Origin: Pandoraea vervacti
GTDB lineage: Bacteria > Pseudomonadota > Gammaproteobacteria > Burkholderiales > Burkholderiaceae
Length of the DNA stretch: 64,000 nucleotides
Assembly (NCBI RefSeq): GCF_000934605.2
Contig: NZ_CP010897.2
Span: 3,410,001-3,474,000 of the forward strand
Reading direction: 5' to 3'
In this document: one piece after another, positions 1-8,041 of the stretch
How positions within the stretch are numbered: position 1 is the first letter of the stretch
Layout: each line of letters begins with the position of its first letter
Notes under the pieces: generated by a model
What the model saw: the letters and a program-made list of their open reading frames with translations, nothing else
Databases searched by the model: none
Told to the model about the DNA's origin: nothing
Program-made: the position numbers and the translations under genes

Positions 1-1
1 T

Positions 2-109
2 TTCTTCTTCGAAAAAAACCGACCGGCCACGTTTCGCCACCCGATTTACAGCCTGATGGGCGACTGGGTAATGTTTCGCGACATCTGCGTGGGGCGCATC
101 AAGCTTTAG
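2..109 (+). CDS. DUF962 (Mpo1-like) protein, 3' end only
   Basis: Only the last 35 codons are in the window; the gene begins before base 1. The visible tail contains FFFEKNRPATFRHPIYSLMG followed by a GDWVMF segment, which matches the C-terminal signature of the DUF962/Mpo1-like family of small integral membrane proteins. In yeast, Mpo1 is an iron-dependent dioxygenase acting on 2-hydroxy fatty acids; the bacterial members are mostly uncharacterised. The stop TAG at 107-109 overlaps the stop of the convergent yihY-like gene by three bases, so there is no room for a terminator between them. The family call rests on a short fragment but the motif is distinctive. Confidence 0.7.
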   Translation, partial: FFFEKNRPATFRHPIYSLMGDWVMFRDICVGRIKL

Positions 110-1437
110 CGTGTCGTCGGGCCGGACGGTCCGTCCCGGTGGATACCGGCGTCGGTGGGGGCGCCAGCGCCGGCCGCTTCATCGACATCGGCATCATCCA
201 CCGAAACATCGCGAGGCAGCGCATCGGCCAGGGGAACGTCCCACTTCCCTTCACGGAGGATCTCGGCCACATGCGCGCCGTCCAGCGCATGGCGCTCCAT
301 TTGCCGCGCCAGTTCGTCGACATTGAGCGCGAGTTGGGCCACGAGCGGCGAGAGCGTTGTCGTGCGAGGGTTGGTCAACAACAGCCAGCGTTCGGCGGGC
401 GGTTGCATGGTGAGACGTCCGACCCAGCCCATGCGCTCTAGCCGGCCCAGCAAGTCGCCGACATGCTCCAGACTCGTTCTCATCAGGCGCGCCAGTTGCT
501 GAGCCGTATAGCCTGCGCCGCCCGCCTCGCGGTCCTGATTGAGCAGATGGATGAGTGTGAGGCCGTCGAGCAGATCGCTTCCCGGAAAGCGCGGGTATTG
601 AAAATGCCCCAGGCGCAATGCCGGCAGCACCGACGTAATCGTGGCGCCGGCGAGCGCTACGAGCCACGACAGGTAAATCCACAGCAAAAAGATCGGTACC
701 GCGGCGAATGCGCCGTAGACAGCGGTATATGTCGGAAACTGACGGATATACAGGCCGAAGCCGCGCTTGGTCAGATCGAAAGCCAGGGCGGCCACCACAC
801 CGCCGACGAGCGCGTCGCGCCAATCCACCTTGCAGTTCGGCATGTAGACGTACATCAGCATGAAAGCCACGCTCGTCAGTGCCAGCGGGATCAGGCTCAG
901 CATCGAGGCCACGGCCGGGGGTAGCGTGCTCACGAGCGACATCGACTGCGTAAAGACGTACGAACTGATCGACAGGCTCACGCCAAAGAGTAGGGGCCCG
1001 AGCGTGAGCAGGCTCCAGTAAATCAATAGCCGCTGGGCCAGAGGACGCGGACGCGGCACGCGCCAGATCACATTGAAGGCCGATTCGATCGTCATCAAGG
1101 TCAGCACGGCGGTCACCAGCAAACCAATCAGGCCGAACGCCGTCAGGCTCGTCGCCTTCGACGCGAACTGATTGAGATAGCTGAAGATCTGCGCGTTGAC
1201 GCTTTCGGGCATCAGATGCTCAAGCAGGAAGCCCTGCAAGGCGTCGCGGAACGAATTGAAGATCGGAAACGCGGTGAACAAGGCGAACGTCACGGCGAAC
1301 AGCGGCACGATCGACAGGATCGACGTGAACGTCAGACTGCCCGCCACTTGCGGAATCCGATCGTCCTGCGCACGCGTGAGCGCGTACCTCAGCAGTTGGC
1401 GAACGTGACTCCAGTTGATGCGGGACAATTTGCGCAA
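106..1437 (-). CDS. YihY/BrkB family inner-membrane protein
   Basis: Polytopic membrane protein of the YihY (formerly misnamed RNase BN) family. The N-terminal core carries the family hallmark IPQVAGSLTFTSILSIVP followed by a long FPIFNSFRDALQGFLLEHLMP loop region, then six predicted hydrophobic segments, then a soluble helical C-terminal part (from about residue 280) that ends in a low-complexity Asp/Ala tail. No catalytic function is established for the family. The reading frame stays open to an ATG at 1551, but the extra N-terminal stretch is Cys/Arg-rich and looks non-coding. A TTG at 1437 has GAGGAG five bases upstream and gives 443 residues, so I chose it. Start choice is uncertain; family assignment is firm. 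Confidence 0.85.
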   Translation of the reverse strand: MRKLSRINWSHVRQLLRYALTRAQDDRIPQVAGSLTFTSILSIVPLFAVTFALFTAFPIFNSFRDALQGFLLEHLMPESVNAQIFSYLNQFASKATSLTAFGLIGLLVTAVLTLMTIESAFNVIWRVPRPRPLAQRLLIYWSLLTLGPLLFGVSLSISSYVFTQSMSLVSTLPPAVASMLSLIPLALTSVAFMLMYVYMPNCKVDWRDALVGGVVAALAFDLTKRGFGLYIRQFPTYTAVYGAFAAVPIFLLWIYLSWLVALAGATITSVLPALRLGHFQYPRFPGSDLLDGLTLIHLLNQDREAGGAGYTAQQLARLMRTSLEHVGDLLGRLERMGWVGRLTMQPPAERWLLLTNPRTTTLSPLVAQLALNVDELARQMERHALDGAHVAEILREGKWDVPLADALPRDVSVDDADVDEAAGAGAPTDAGIHRDGPSGPTTR

Positions 1438-1607
1438 ATCGGGCTCCTCGGCGAGAACATGGGTCCAACATGAGCGCGACGCGCCGGCACAGCAAGCGCG
1501 GGATCGGCATGTCCCGGAAGTCGGAAGACCACGAGACATGTCCTCAGGCACGCCACGCTTCGCGCTTCGCCGCTCTTTTTCAAGGCGTCACACCATTGGG
1601 AACCCCC

Positions 1608-1636
1608 TATAATACCCGCACTTTTCGCGGGCTTTT
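1608..1636 (+). promoter_or_regulatory. Consensus -10 box and short hairpin upstream of wrbA-like gene
   Basis: A perfect TATAAT lies at 1608-1613, about 125 bases before the wrbA-like start. No good -35 was found at 16-18 bp. Immediately downstream CCCGC (1615-1619) and GCGGG (1627-1631) form a small hairpin followed by CTTTTC, which would lie right at the transcript 5' end. Promoter function is inferred from the -10 only. Confidence 0.4.
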
Positions 1637-1737
1637 CACTCCGGACACAAGGTTTTGGCGCGTTTGCCGCCCGAGTGCCCGACTTTCGGCCCGTCCCTGA
1701 CCGATCGACCGATTGGTTTACCGATCGAATCACCTTC

Positions 1738-2325
1738 ATGACCGAAATCCTTGTCCTGTACTACAGCCGTCATGGCACGACCGCTCAACTCGCTCAGTGC
1801 ATCGCAGCCGGTATCGACAGCGTGCCGGGCGCTCAGGCGCGCGTGCGCACCGTGCCGGCGGTGTCCACGGTATGCGAAGCCAGTGCACCGGACATTCCCG
1901 ATACCGGCCCGCCTTATGTGGAGTTGCACGATCTCGAAGCGTGTGCCGGTCTCGCACTCGGCTCCCCCACCCGCTTCGGCAATATGGCCGCGGCCTTGAA
2001 GTACTTCCTCGACGGCACCACGCCGCAGTGGTTGTCAGGCGCCCTCGCGGGCAAGCCGGCCTGCGTGTTTACGTCCAGCGCGAGCCTGCACGGCGGGCAG
2101 GAAAGCACGCTGCTGTCGATGATGATTCCGCTGCTGCACCACGGCATGTTGCTCATGGGGCTGCCGTACACCGAACCCGCGCTCTCCAGCACGCGTACCG
2201 GTGGCTCGCCTTACGGCGCAACCCACTTCGCCCATGACGGCAACCCGCTCTCGGCGGACGAACGTCAACTTGCAACGGCACTCGGCGCCCGACTCGCACG
2301 CGCCGCCTGCAAACTGGCAGAATGA
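1738..2325 (+). CDS. wrbA: WrbA-like NAD(P)H:quinone oxidoreductase (flavodoxin fold)
   Basis: 195-residue protein beginning MTEILVLYYSRHGTTAQLA, the FMN phosphate-binding loop of the flavodoxin/WrbA fold. Later motifs fit the WrbA/type IV quinone reductase family: LALGSPTRFGNMAAALKYF around residues 75-93 and FTSSASLHGGQESTLLSM around residues 112-129, which contact the flavin. Such enzymes reduce quinones by two electrons using NAD(P)H and FMN, avoiding semiquinone radicals. It is somewhat divergent from E. coli WrbA, so the symbol is by family resemblance. A DUF2069 gene follows on the same strand about 210 bases downstream. The ATG at 1738 matches the family N-terminus. Confidence 0.85.
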   Translation: MTEILVLYYSRHGTTAQLAQCIAAGIDSVPGAQARVRTVPAVSTVCEASAPDIPDTGPPYVELHDLEACAGLALGSPTRFGNMAAALKYFLDGTTPQWLSGALAGKPACVFTSSASLHGGQESTLLSMMIPLLHHGMLLMGLPYTEPALSSTRTGGSPYGATHFAHDGNPLSADERQLATALGARLARAACKLAE

Positions 2326-2536
2326 GCATTCACGACGTGTCGACATCCCTGTCGATCTCGATCGCGTCGACTGTCCGAGCGAATGGGGTGGCGAATACCG
2401 GATCGGCGCGCAGATCGGAGAGGGGCAATGCGTCGCTTTCTGCCGGCCCCCTCCCCGCTTTCGGCTCGCCCGTCAGCGCGCAGTAGTATCGACGCCAAAT
2501 GACCGGCCCCAGAATATCAGCCCCAGAGGCAAGCCA

Positions 2537-2977
2537 ATGACTGCTACCCCCCCCGATCCGTCGCATGAAGCAGTACAAAACAACACTCACAGACCGAACG
2601 CCGATTCGCCCAATGCGCGGTGGCTGCGGCAGGTAAGCGTTGCGAGTCTGCTGGCGCTGATTGCGTTGTCGGTGGCGTGGGAGCTGTGGCTGGCGCCGCT
2701 GCGCCCGGGCGGCTCATGGCTCGTACTCAAGGCCGTATTGCTGCTGTTGCCGTTGCGCGGCGTGCTGCGCGGTAATCTCTACACCCTCCAGTGGTCGAGC
2801 ATGTTCATCCTGCTGTTTCTCGCCGAAGGCGTGGTGCGCGGCATGACCGATACCGGCGCGTCGGCCTCGCTTGCCTGGATCGAAACGGCACTCTCGCTCG
2901 TTTTCTTCCTGGCGACGATCTGCTATTTGCGCCCCTTCAAACGCGCTGCCAAAGCCCGTGCGGCGGCAGCGCGGTAG
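2537..2977 (+). CDS. DUF2069 small inner-membrane protein
   Basis: 146-residue membrane protein. A polar N-terminus of about 35 residues (Pro/Asn/His-rich) is followed by four hydrophobic segments: VASLLALIALSVAWELW, LVLKAVLLLLPLRGVLRG, SMFILLFLAEGVVRG and ALSLVFFLATICYL. The LPLRG....NLYTLQW motif and size identify the DUF2069 family, which has no known function and is common beside wrbA in beta- and gammaproteobacteria. The basic C-terminus (KRAAKARAAAAR) is probably cytoplasmic. The ATG at 2537 follows an AGAGGCAAGCCA purine-rich stretch. The reading frame remains open upstream, but that part lacks membrane or family features. Confidence 0.82.
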   Translation: MTATPPDPSHEAVQNNTHRPNADSPNARWLRQVSVASLLALIALSVAWELWLAPLRPGGSWLVLKAVLLLLPLRGVLRGNLYTLQWSSMFILLFLAEGVVRGMTDTGASASLAWIETALSLVFFLATICYLRPFKRAAKARAAAAR

Positions 2978-3093
2978 TCGTTTCCGGCAACGCCCATGAT
3001 GAACGCCATGTCTCTACCGCCGATGTCGGCCTTCTCGCGTGCCCCCAATGCCCGCAACGCCCCGAGTGCAAGCGTGGCGATGCCTGCCCTGCC

Positions 3094-4515
3094 ATGAACG
3101 ACGCAGCCTTCCTTACCGCCTGTCGCGACTTGCTCGGTCGCGACCACGTGCTGCAAGACAGCGCTGACACGAGCGGCTACCTCACGGACCAACGCAAACG
3201 CTATGTGGGCGCCGCGCTCGCCGTGATGCGCCCTGCCGACGCCGCCCAGGTTGCTGCGCTCGTGCGGCTGTGCGTTGCGCACGGCGTGCCAATGGTCCCG
3301 CAAGGCGGCAACACCGGTCTTGCCGGCGGCGCCACGCCCGATGCGAGCGGACGCCAGGTCGTCGTCAGTTTGCGACGGCTGGACCGCATCCGTCAGGTGG
3401 ACGCCGATAACATGACGCTCACCGCCGAGGCCGGCTGCCTGCTTGCCAACGTGCAGGCCGCCGCCGCCGCCCATGAACGCCTCTTCCCGTTGAGCCTCGC
3501 CGCCGAAGGCAGTTGCACCATCGGCGGCAATCTCGCCACGAACGCGGGCGGCACCGCCGTGCTGCGATACGGCAATGCCCGCGAGTTATGTCTCGGGCTG
3601 GAAGTCGTCACGCCGCAAGGCGAGTTGTGGGACGGACTACGCGGCTTACGCAAGGACAACACCGGTTACGATTTGCGCGACATTTTCATCGGTGCGGAAG
3701 GCACGCTGGGCCTGATCACAGCGGCGACGCTCAAACTCTTTGCCCAGCCCGCCGCTCGCATGACCGCACTCGCGGCGCTGGACAGCCCGGCGCACGCGCT
3801 CGCGCTGCTCAATCTGGCGCAACGCATGGCCGGTCCGCTGCTAACGGGCTTCGAACTGATGTCGGATTTCTGTCTGAAGCTCGTGGCGCAGGTTTTCGAA
3901 CAGCAGCGCTACCCCTTTGCACAAGCGTATGCCCAGTCGGTGTTGCTTGAACTGTCGGACAACGAAAGCGAGTCTCACGCGCGCGACCTGCTGGAGCGCA
4001 TGCTCGACGCCGCGATGGCGCAAGGGATCGTGCGCGACGCCATCGTCGCGAACAGTCTTGCGCAATCGAACGCGCTCTGGCATTTGCGCGAGAGCATTCC
4101 GCTCGCGCAATCCGCAACGGGCCTCAACATCAAGCACGATATCGCGGTGCCGGTCTCGCAAGTCCCTGCCTTCATTGCCGCGACCGACCCGATCGTGCAG
4201 CGTATCGCCCCCGGTGCCCGCATGGTGACATTTGGCCATCTTGGCGACGGCAATCTGCATTACAACGTGATGGCGCCCGAGGGCATCGATCCCCCCACCT
4301 TTCTCAAGCAGTACCAAACGCGGGTGACGGCGGCCGTCCATGACAGCGTGCACGCCCATCGCGGCACGATCAGCGCCGAGCATGGCATCGGTCAGTTCAA
4401 GCGCGAAGCGTCTGCCCACTACAAATCGCCCGTGGAAATCGCATTGATGCGAGCGATCAAGGCCGCGCTCGATCCGCTCGGGCTGATGAACCCCGGCAAG
4501 GTGCTGCCGGACTGA
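3094..4515 (+). CDS. FAD-binding oxidoreductase, GlcD / D-2-hydroxyacid dehydrogenase family
   Basis: 473-residue flavoenzyme of the VAO/PCMH fold. The N-terminal FAD-binding half contains VPQGGNTGLAGGATPD (about residues 68-83) and the pyrophosphate-binding CTIGGNLATNAGGTAVLRYG (about 143-162). The C-terminal half has GLNIKHDIAVPVS, the metal-site HLGDGNLHYNV and the terminal EHGIGQFKRE, which are typical of D-lactate/glycolate/D-2-hydroxyglutarate dehydrogenases. Substrate cannot be decided between D-lactate and D-2-hydroxyglutarate from sequence alone; the architecture is nearest the D2HGDH/Dld II branch. No GlcE/GlcF or LldG partners are adjacent, which argues for a single-subunit enzyme. 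The ATG at 3094 begins the family-like region MNDAAFLTACRDLLG. Confidence 0.85.
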   Translation: MNDAAFLTACRDLLGRDHVLQDSADTSGYLTDQRKRYVGAALAVMRPADAAQVAALVRLCVAHGVPMVPQGGNTGLAGGATPDASGRQVVVSLRRLDRIRQVDADNMTLTAEAGCLLANVQAAAAAHERLFPLSLAAEGSCTIGGNLATNAGGTAVLRYGNARELCLGLEVVTPQGELWDGLRGLRKDNTGYDLRDIFIGAEGTLGLITAATLKLFAQPAARMTALAALDSPAHALALLNLAQRMAGPLLTGFELMSDFCLKLVAQVFEQQRYPFAQAYAQSVLLELSDNESESHARDLLERMLDAAMAQGIVRDAIVANSLAQSNALWHLRESIPLAQSATGLNIKHDIAVPVSQVPAFIAATDPIVQRIAPGARMVTFGHLGDGNLHYNVMAPEGIDPPTFLKQYQTRVTAAVHDSVHAHRGTISAEHGIGQFKREASAHYKSPVEIALMRAIKAALDPLGLMNPGKVLPD

Positions 4516-4623
4516 GGTCACCTAGCGACATGCCTTGCAGGACGATTCGCATTCAAAAATCGTCAAATCTCGGAGAAATGTCGTCAATTTCACGACAAAA
4601 TGGCGAGAAACCCGGCGACTTCC

Positions 4624-4652
4624 TTTACAGAGGCGCGCTAAATCCCTAAAAT
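4624..4652 (+). promoter_or_regulatory. Near-consensus sigma-70 promoter
   Basis: TTTACA (4624-4629), a 17-bp spacer and TAAAAT (4647-4652) make one of the best sigma-70 matches in the window. Transcription would begin near 4659. The next gene on this strand starts at 5185, so this promoter implies a 5' untranslated region of about 525 bases. Confidence 0.6.
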
Positions 4653-4658
4653 CAGTGC

Positions 4659-5184
4659 TTTCCAATTACGACGGAGTTTTCCGTGGGCAGTTGCTCTAGT
4701 AGCACGCAAGCGTCGGCAATGTCCGACCACGCGTTGGCCCGGTAACCCGCAGTCGTCACCGACTGCCGCTGCCGGTTCCAATGCCGCAGCGGTAGTGCAT
4801 CGATCGCACCGAGTTTCGATGGCGTTCACGCCATGCAACACCTCCGGCAGCGATCCGGTTTTCGCGCGTTTTTCAGGTTTCTCAGGTTTTTTTGAGCTTC
4901 CCGCGCGTCCCGCCTCTACCCGCAGTTCAGCGTTTGTTTGACGGATGGAATCCCTCATCCGGCACGAGGCACGCTCAAAGCACCGCGACGCGTCCGACCT
5001 GTCATCGTCGAGCGCCAACGGCTGCGAAAAGCCTGCCGACGCTTGCGTCGAATTTACGCATCGCATGTGGTTTCGCACGCCTTCCTGCCCCACCGGGGCG
5101 ATCGGCCGTTGCGTGACGCGACGTGCGATGCACACGCCAAGCCCCGGCATCCGCCGTCTCAGGCCCTTGATTCAGGAGGACACC
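4659..5184 (+). promoter_or_regulatory. Long structured leader before the ACT-like gene
   Basis: No credible protein-coding gene was found in this 526-base stretch. Near its 5' end lie four successive short hairpins: ACGGA/TCCGT (4671-4684), GTCGG/CCGAC (about 4712-4727), a perfect GCAGTCG-TCAC-CGACTGC (4749-4766) and CGCTGC/GCAGCG (4767-4791). Then comes a T-rich tract with three copies of TCAGGTTT-like sequence (about 4868-4895). The leader ends with TTCAGGAGGACACC before ATG 5185, a very strong ribosome binding site. I do not recognise a known riboswitch; a cis-regulatory RNA is an inference from the promoter, the hairpin density and the length. Confidence 0.4.
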
Positions 5185-5580
5185 ATGACGCTGCAAATGC
5201 TTATCCCTTCGCTGTTCGACCGTGCGCGCGCACGCCTGTCGACGAAGCCAACGCCGACGTCGACCTTCGCCACCCCGAACCGCACCACGGCGCAGACCGC
5301 GCAAGCGTCGCCGCAGTACCGCCTGGTGGTGCTGACCCTGGCCTCGAAGGCCGACGCAATCGATGCGGTGGTAAGCAACGCCTTGCGCACCCAGCGGATC
5401 TCGCCCGAGACGGCGACCCGTACGAACCGCTCGGGCGGCTACCTGCTCGAACTCGACTATGTCCTGCGATGCGATCGCGGCCGCCGCGCCGCGCTCGTGC
5501 ACCTCGTCTCCACGCTGGGAGACACCGCCGGCGTGCGCGCCATTCGCTGGGAAACTGCGACGCATCCGGTGTCGCGCTGA
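5185..5580 (+). CDS. Small ACT-like protein resembling the MgtC C-terminal domain
   Basis: 131 residues. After about 45 polar Thr/Ala-rich residues, the region from SPQYRLVVLTLASKADAIDA through NRSGGYLLELDYVLR to GVRAIRWETA has the beta-alpha-beta-beta-alpha-beta pattern and spacing of the soluble ACT-like domain found at the C-terminus of MgtC/SapB proteins. The MgtC membrane half is absent. Function is unknown; a ligand- or partner-binding regulator is plausible. It stands alone between the FAD oxidoreductase and the merR gene and is preceded by an unusually long leader. The start is set by AGGAGG five bases before ATG 5185. The domain resemblance is my reading of the pattern and should be treated as moderate. 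Confidence 0.6.
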   Translation: MTLQMLIPSLFDRARARLSTKPTPTSTFATPNRTTAQTAQASPQYRLVVLTLASKADAIDAVVSNALRTQRISPETATRTNRSGGYLLELDYVLRCDRGRRAALVHLVSTLGDTAGVRAIRWETATHPVSR

Positions 5581-5666
5581 ACCGCCCTGACATTGACGCC
5601 CTCCGGCCCGGCGATCCCGACACTCACACGTCGGGGCGCCGGGCCGTCCATTTTTCGCGACATCCA

Positions 5667-5690
5667 AACCTATACGTGCACGTATAGGTT
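5667..5690. promoter_or_regulatory. 24-bp perfect palindrome, likely operator of the MerR regulator
   Basis: A perfect inverted repeat of 24 bases centred on CTATACGTGCACGTATAG and flanked by AAC/GTT-type ends lies 40 bases before the merR-type ATG at 5730. MerR-family dimers bind such palindromes between the -35 and -10 of the promoters they control. The core ACGTGCACGT spacing resembles LiuR-type sites in proteobacteria. Autoregulation is inferred from position. Confidence 0.65.
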
Positions 5691-5729
5691 GTGCTAACAT
5701 CCGGTCATCGTTCGATCGGAGGCACGTCA

Positions 5730-6263
5730 ATGTCCGCAGATCTCGTTTCCGACGCTCCCGCTGCTACGCCCTCCGAGACACGCGAAGACGACGCCGCGTT
5801 GCTGACCGTCGGCCAAGCGGCGACTGCCCTCGGCGTCACCGCCCGCACGTTGAAGTATTACGAGGAACTGAATCTCGTCGTGCCCGCACGCAGCGGCGGA
5901 CATTACCGCATGTACACGCAAGCCGACCTGGCAACGTTTGGCCGCATTTTGCGTATGCGCTCGCTCGGTTTCTCCATTGCGGCGATCACGGAAATGCTCA
6001 AACGCCCTCGCCGGATGGTCGAGGCGGGCAAGTCCCGAATGAACGAGGAGGACCTGCAAGCGGTGCGTGAGGCGCTGTCCTCACAGCTCGAAACATTGCG
6101 GGAGCGTACGGCGCAGGTGCGACGTGAGTTGCGTGAGGCGGAAAAGCTCGAAGCGCAGATCGCGCACGATCTCCAATACATCGAGCAGCGTCTGCGCGGT
6201 GTGCCGGCAGATGAACTGCTGGCTGAGCGCGCGGTGAAAGCGCACAAGGCGTCTTCGCGATAA
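5730..6263 (+). CDS. MerR family transcriptional regulator
   Basis: 177 residues. After 27 residues rich in Ala/Asp/Thr, the winged helix-turn-helix LTVGQAATALGVTARTLKYY (about residues 28-47) and wing SGGHYRMYTQADL are typical MerR DNA-binding elements. The rest is a long coiled coil (about residues 105-165) for dimerisation with no Cys pair for metal, so a small organic or acyl ligand is more likely than a metal. The gene is 77 bases upstream of an MFS transporter on the same strand and has a perfect palindrome in its own promoter region, which suggests it controls itself and the pump. GATCGGAGGCACGTCA provides the ribosome binding site. Confidence 0.88.
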   Translation: MSADLVSDAPAATPSETREDDAALLTVGQAATALGVTARTLKYYEELNLVVPARSGGHYRMYTQADLATFGRILRMRSLGFSIAAITEMLKRPRRMVEAGKSRMNEEDLQAVREALSSQLETLRERTAQVRRELREAEKLEAQIAHDLQYIEQRLRGVPADELLAERAVKAHKASSR

Positions 6264-6340
6264 CTTGAACCGCCCTCCCGACTCAGCCTCAGCCGCGGCC
6301 CCGACACGCTCTTGAATCCTCCTAGCACCGCACCCGCCCG

Positions 6341-7972
6341 ATGACATCCGTCGCTCCGCCCACAGACAACGCCACCGCGGCATCCGCGCCCCCACGCGTG
6401 CCGACGTCCGGCGGCACGGGCGGCACCGGCGGTGGCGGCGCCGACCCGCTGCGCCCCATGCGGGTGGAAGCCTATCGCTATGCCCTCGGCCTGATCCCCG
6501 GACTCGAATTCTTCGAAAACGCTCTGCTCGTCTACTTCGCCGTTTACGTGTCGGGCGGCGTCGATGCATCGCCGAAGGAATTCGTGTGGATGACGACGGC
6601 GTACGGGATCGCCTCAGTGCTCGCGATTCTCAAACAGCAATGGTTCGTCGAGCGCATCGGTTATCGCCGCTATCTCAGCGCGTCGTTGCTGCTGTACGCC
6701 TGCGGCGCCATCCTCGCCGGGACCAGCGAGGGCGTGACGCAACTCGTGATCGCGCGTGCCTTTCAGGGCTTTTGCGCGGGCAGCTGGATGAGCTCATGCC
6801 GCATTCTCGCGCAGGTCAGCGTGCCCGCGGAGCGCCGCGGCAAGACGATCCAGACGTTCGCCCTACTGCTGTTCACGGGGTCTGCGGCAGCACCGCTGAT
6901 CGGCGGGCTGCTCGTGTCCGAATACACCTGGCGCACAATGTTCCTGTGCACCGCTGCGCCGGCCGTCCTGCTCGCCGGTCTGGCCTGGTTCGCCGTGCCC
7001 GACGTCGGCCGTCTGCGCGATCGCGCGGGGGGCGGGCACTATCCGTTCGCACCGTTCATGGCCTTCGCGCTGGCCATGGGCGCGTTTCAGGTCGTGCTCC
7101 AGGAGATGCGCTACACCCTGTGGCTGCAAACGCCTGCGCTCCCGCTGCTGACGGTGGTTGGCGTAGGCGCGCTCGTGTGGTTCGGCTACCACCAGTGGCA
7201 GCATCCCGCACCGTTCATCCGCTTGCAGCCGCTGCGCCGCCGCGAGTTTCAGGTGGGGCTGCTGCTCTACGCGGCCTATTACTACCTGGCCAACACGCAA
7301 AGCTATCTGATGCCACGCCTGCTCGAGCAGGGCCTCGGTTTTACGGTACAACACACCGGCCAGTTGCTCGGCTATTCGGCGTTGCTCACGGTCATTCTCT
7401 TGCTCGTCTACTTTCGCGTCGCGAAGTTCATCACGCACAAGAAACTGCTGATCGTGAGCGGCTTCCTGATGACGATCGCGACCAGTCTCTGGCTCGGCGC
7501 CATGCCACCGAATGCAGGCCAGTCGCAGCTCTACGGCGTGCTCGCGCTCAAGGCGGTGTTCGGTATTTTTACCGTCCTGCCGGTCGCCAACCTGACGTTT
7601 CGCACCTTCGATCACGAGAGTTTCGTCCATGGCTATCGGTTGAAGAACATTCTTCGCCAACTCTCGGGCTCGTTCGCGGCATCCACCATCGTGGCATTCG
7701 AACAACATCGCGAAGCCCTGCATCGCACCCGGCTCACCGAAGTCGCCAACCCCTACAACCCGATCTTCACCCAGACGCTGGAGTCGCTGGCCAATGCACT
7801 CGCCCACGCCGGCGTTGCCGCCTCGCAGGCCCACGGCGCCGCGCTCGCGCAGATTGCCCAGATGATTCAACGTCAGGCGTCGTTTCTCTCGTTCATCGAC
7901 GGGTTTCACTTCATCGCCATCGTCGCATTGTGCGGGGCGATTTTTGCGGCAATCCAGAAGCAGCTAAATTAG
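6341..7972 (+). CDS. MFS transporter (EmrB/DHA2-like)
   Basis: 543-residue polytopic membrane protein of the major facilitator superfamily. A Gly/Thr/Pro-rich N-terminal extension of about 40 residues precedes the first membrane helix (LGLIPGLEFFENALLVYF). The family signature region is seen as VIARAFQGFCAGSWMSSCRI and RRGKTIQTFALLLFTGSAAAP (motif C-like). About 14 hydrophobic segments can be counted, typical of DHA2 drug/proton antiporters. The loop NPYNPIFTQTLESLANALAH before the last helix is also typical of EmrB-like proteins. No membrane-fusion (EmrA) or outer-membrane partner is adjacent. It is probably co-regulated with the upstream MerR protein. Substrate unknown. Confidence 0.85.
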   Translation: MTSVAPPTDNATAASAPPRVPTSGGTGGTGGGGADPLRPMRVEAYRYALGLIPGLEFFENALLVYFAVYVSGGVDASPKEFVWMTTAYGIASVLAILKQQWFVERIGYRRYLSASLLLYACGAILAGTSEGVTQLVIARAFQGFCAGSWMSSCRILAQVSVPAERRGKTIQTFALLLFTGSAAAPLIGGLLVSEYTWRTMFLCTAAPAVLLAGLAWFAVPDVGRLRDRAGGGHYPFAPFMAFALAMGAFQVVLQEMRYTLWLQTPALPLLTVVGVGALVWFGYHQWQHPAPFIRLQPLRRREFQVGLLLYAAYYYLANTQSYLMPRLLEQGLGFTVQHTGQLLGYSALLTVILLLVYFRVAKFITHKKLLIVSGFLMTIATSLWLGAMPPNAGQSQLYGVLALKAVFGIFTVLPVANLTFRTFDHESFVHGYRLKNILRQLSGSFAASTIVAFEQHREALHRTRLTEVANPYNPIFTQTLESLANALAHAGVAASQAHGAALAQIAQMIQRQASFLSFIDGFHFIAIVALCGAIFAAIQKQLN

Positions 7973-8041
7973 AATTTGTGCGTCATCGTTCGCGGTTGCA
8001 CATCGCTCAACCTCGCCCGGCCTTATTTGGCAACGCCCGTC

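Noticed and set aside
1438..1551. N-terminal extension of the YihY-like protein to ATG 1551
   Set aside because: The extra 38 residues are Cys/Arg-rich and unlike the family, and a TTG with a strong ribosome binding site lies at 1437.
4659..5184. yybP-ykoY (Mn) or Mg riboswitch in the ACT-like leader
   Set aside because: The diagnostic conserved strings of those classes were not found when reading the leader; only a generic structured leader is claimed.
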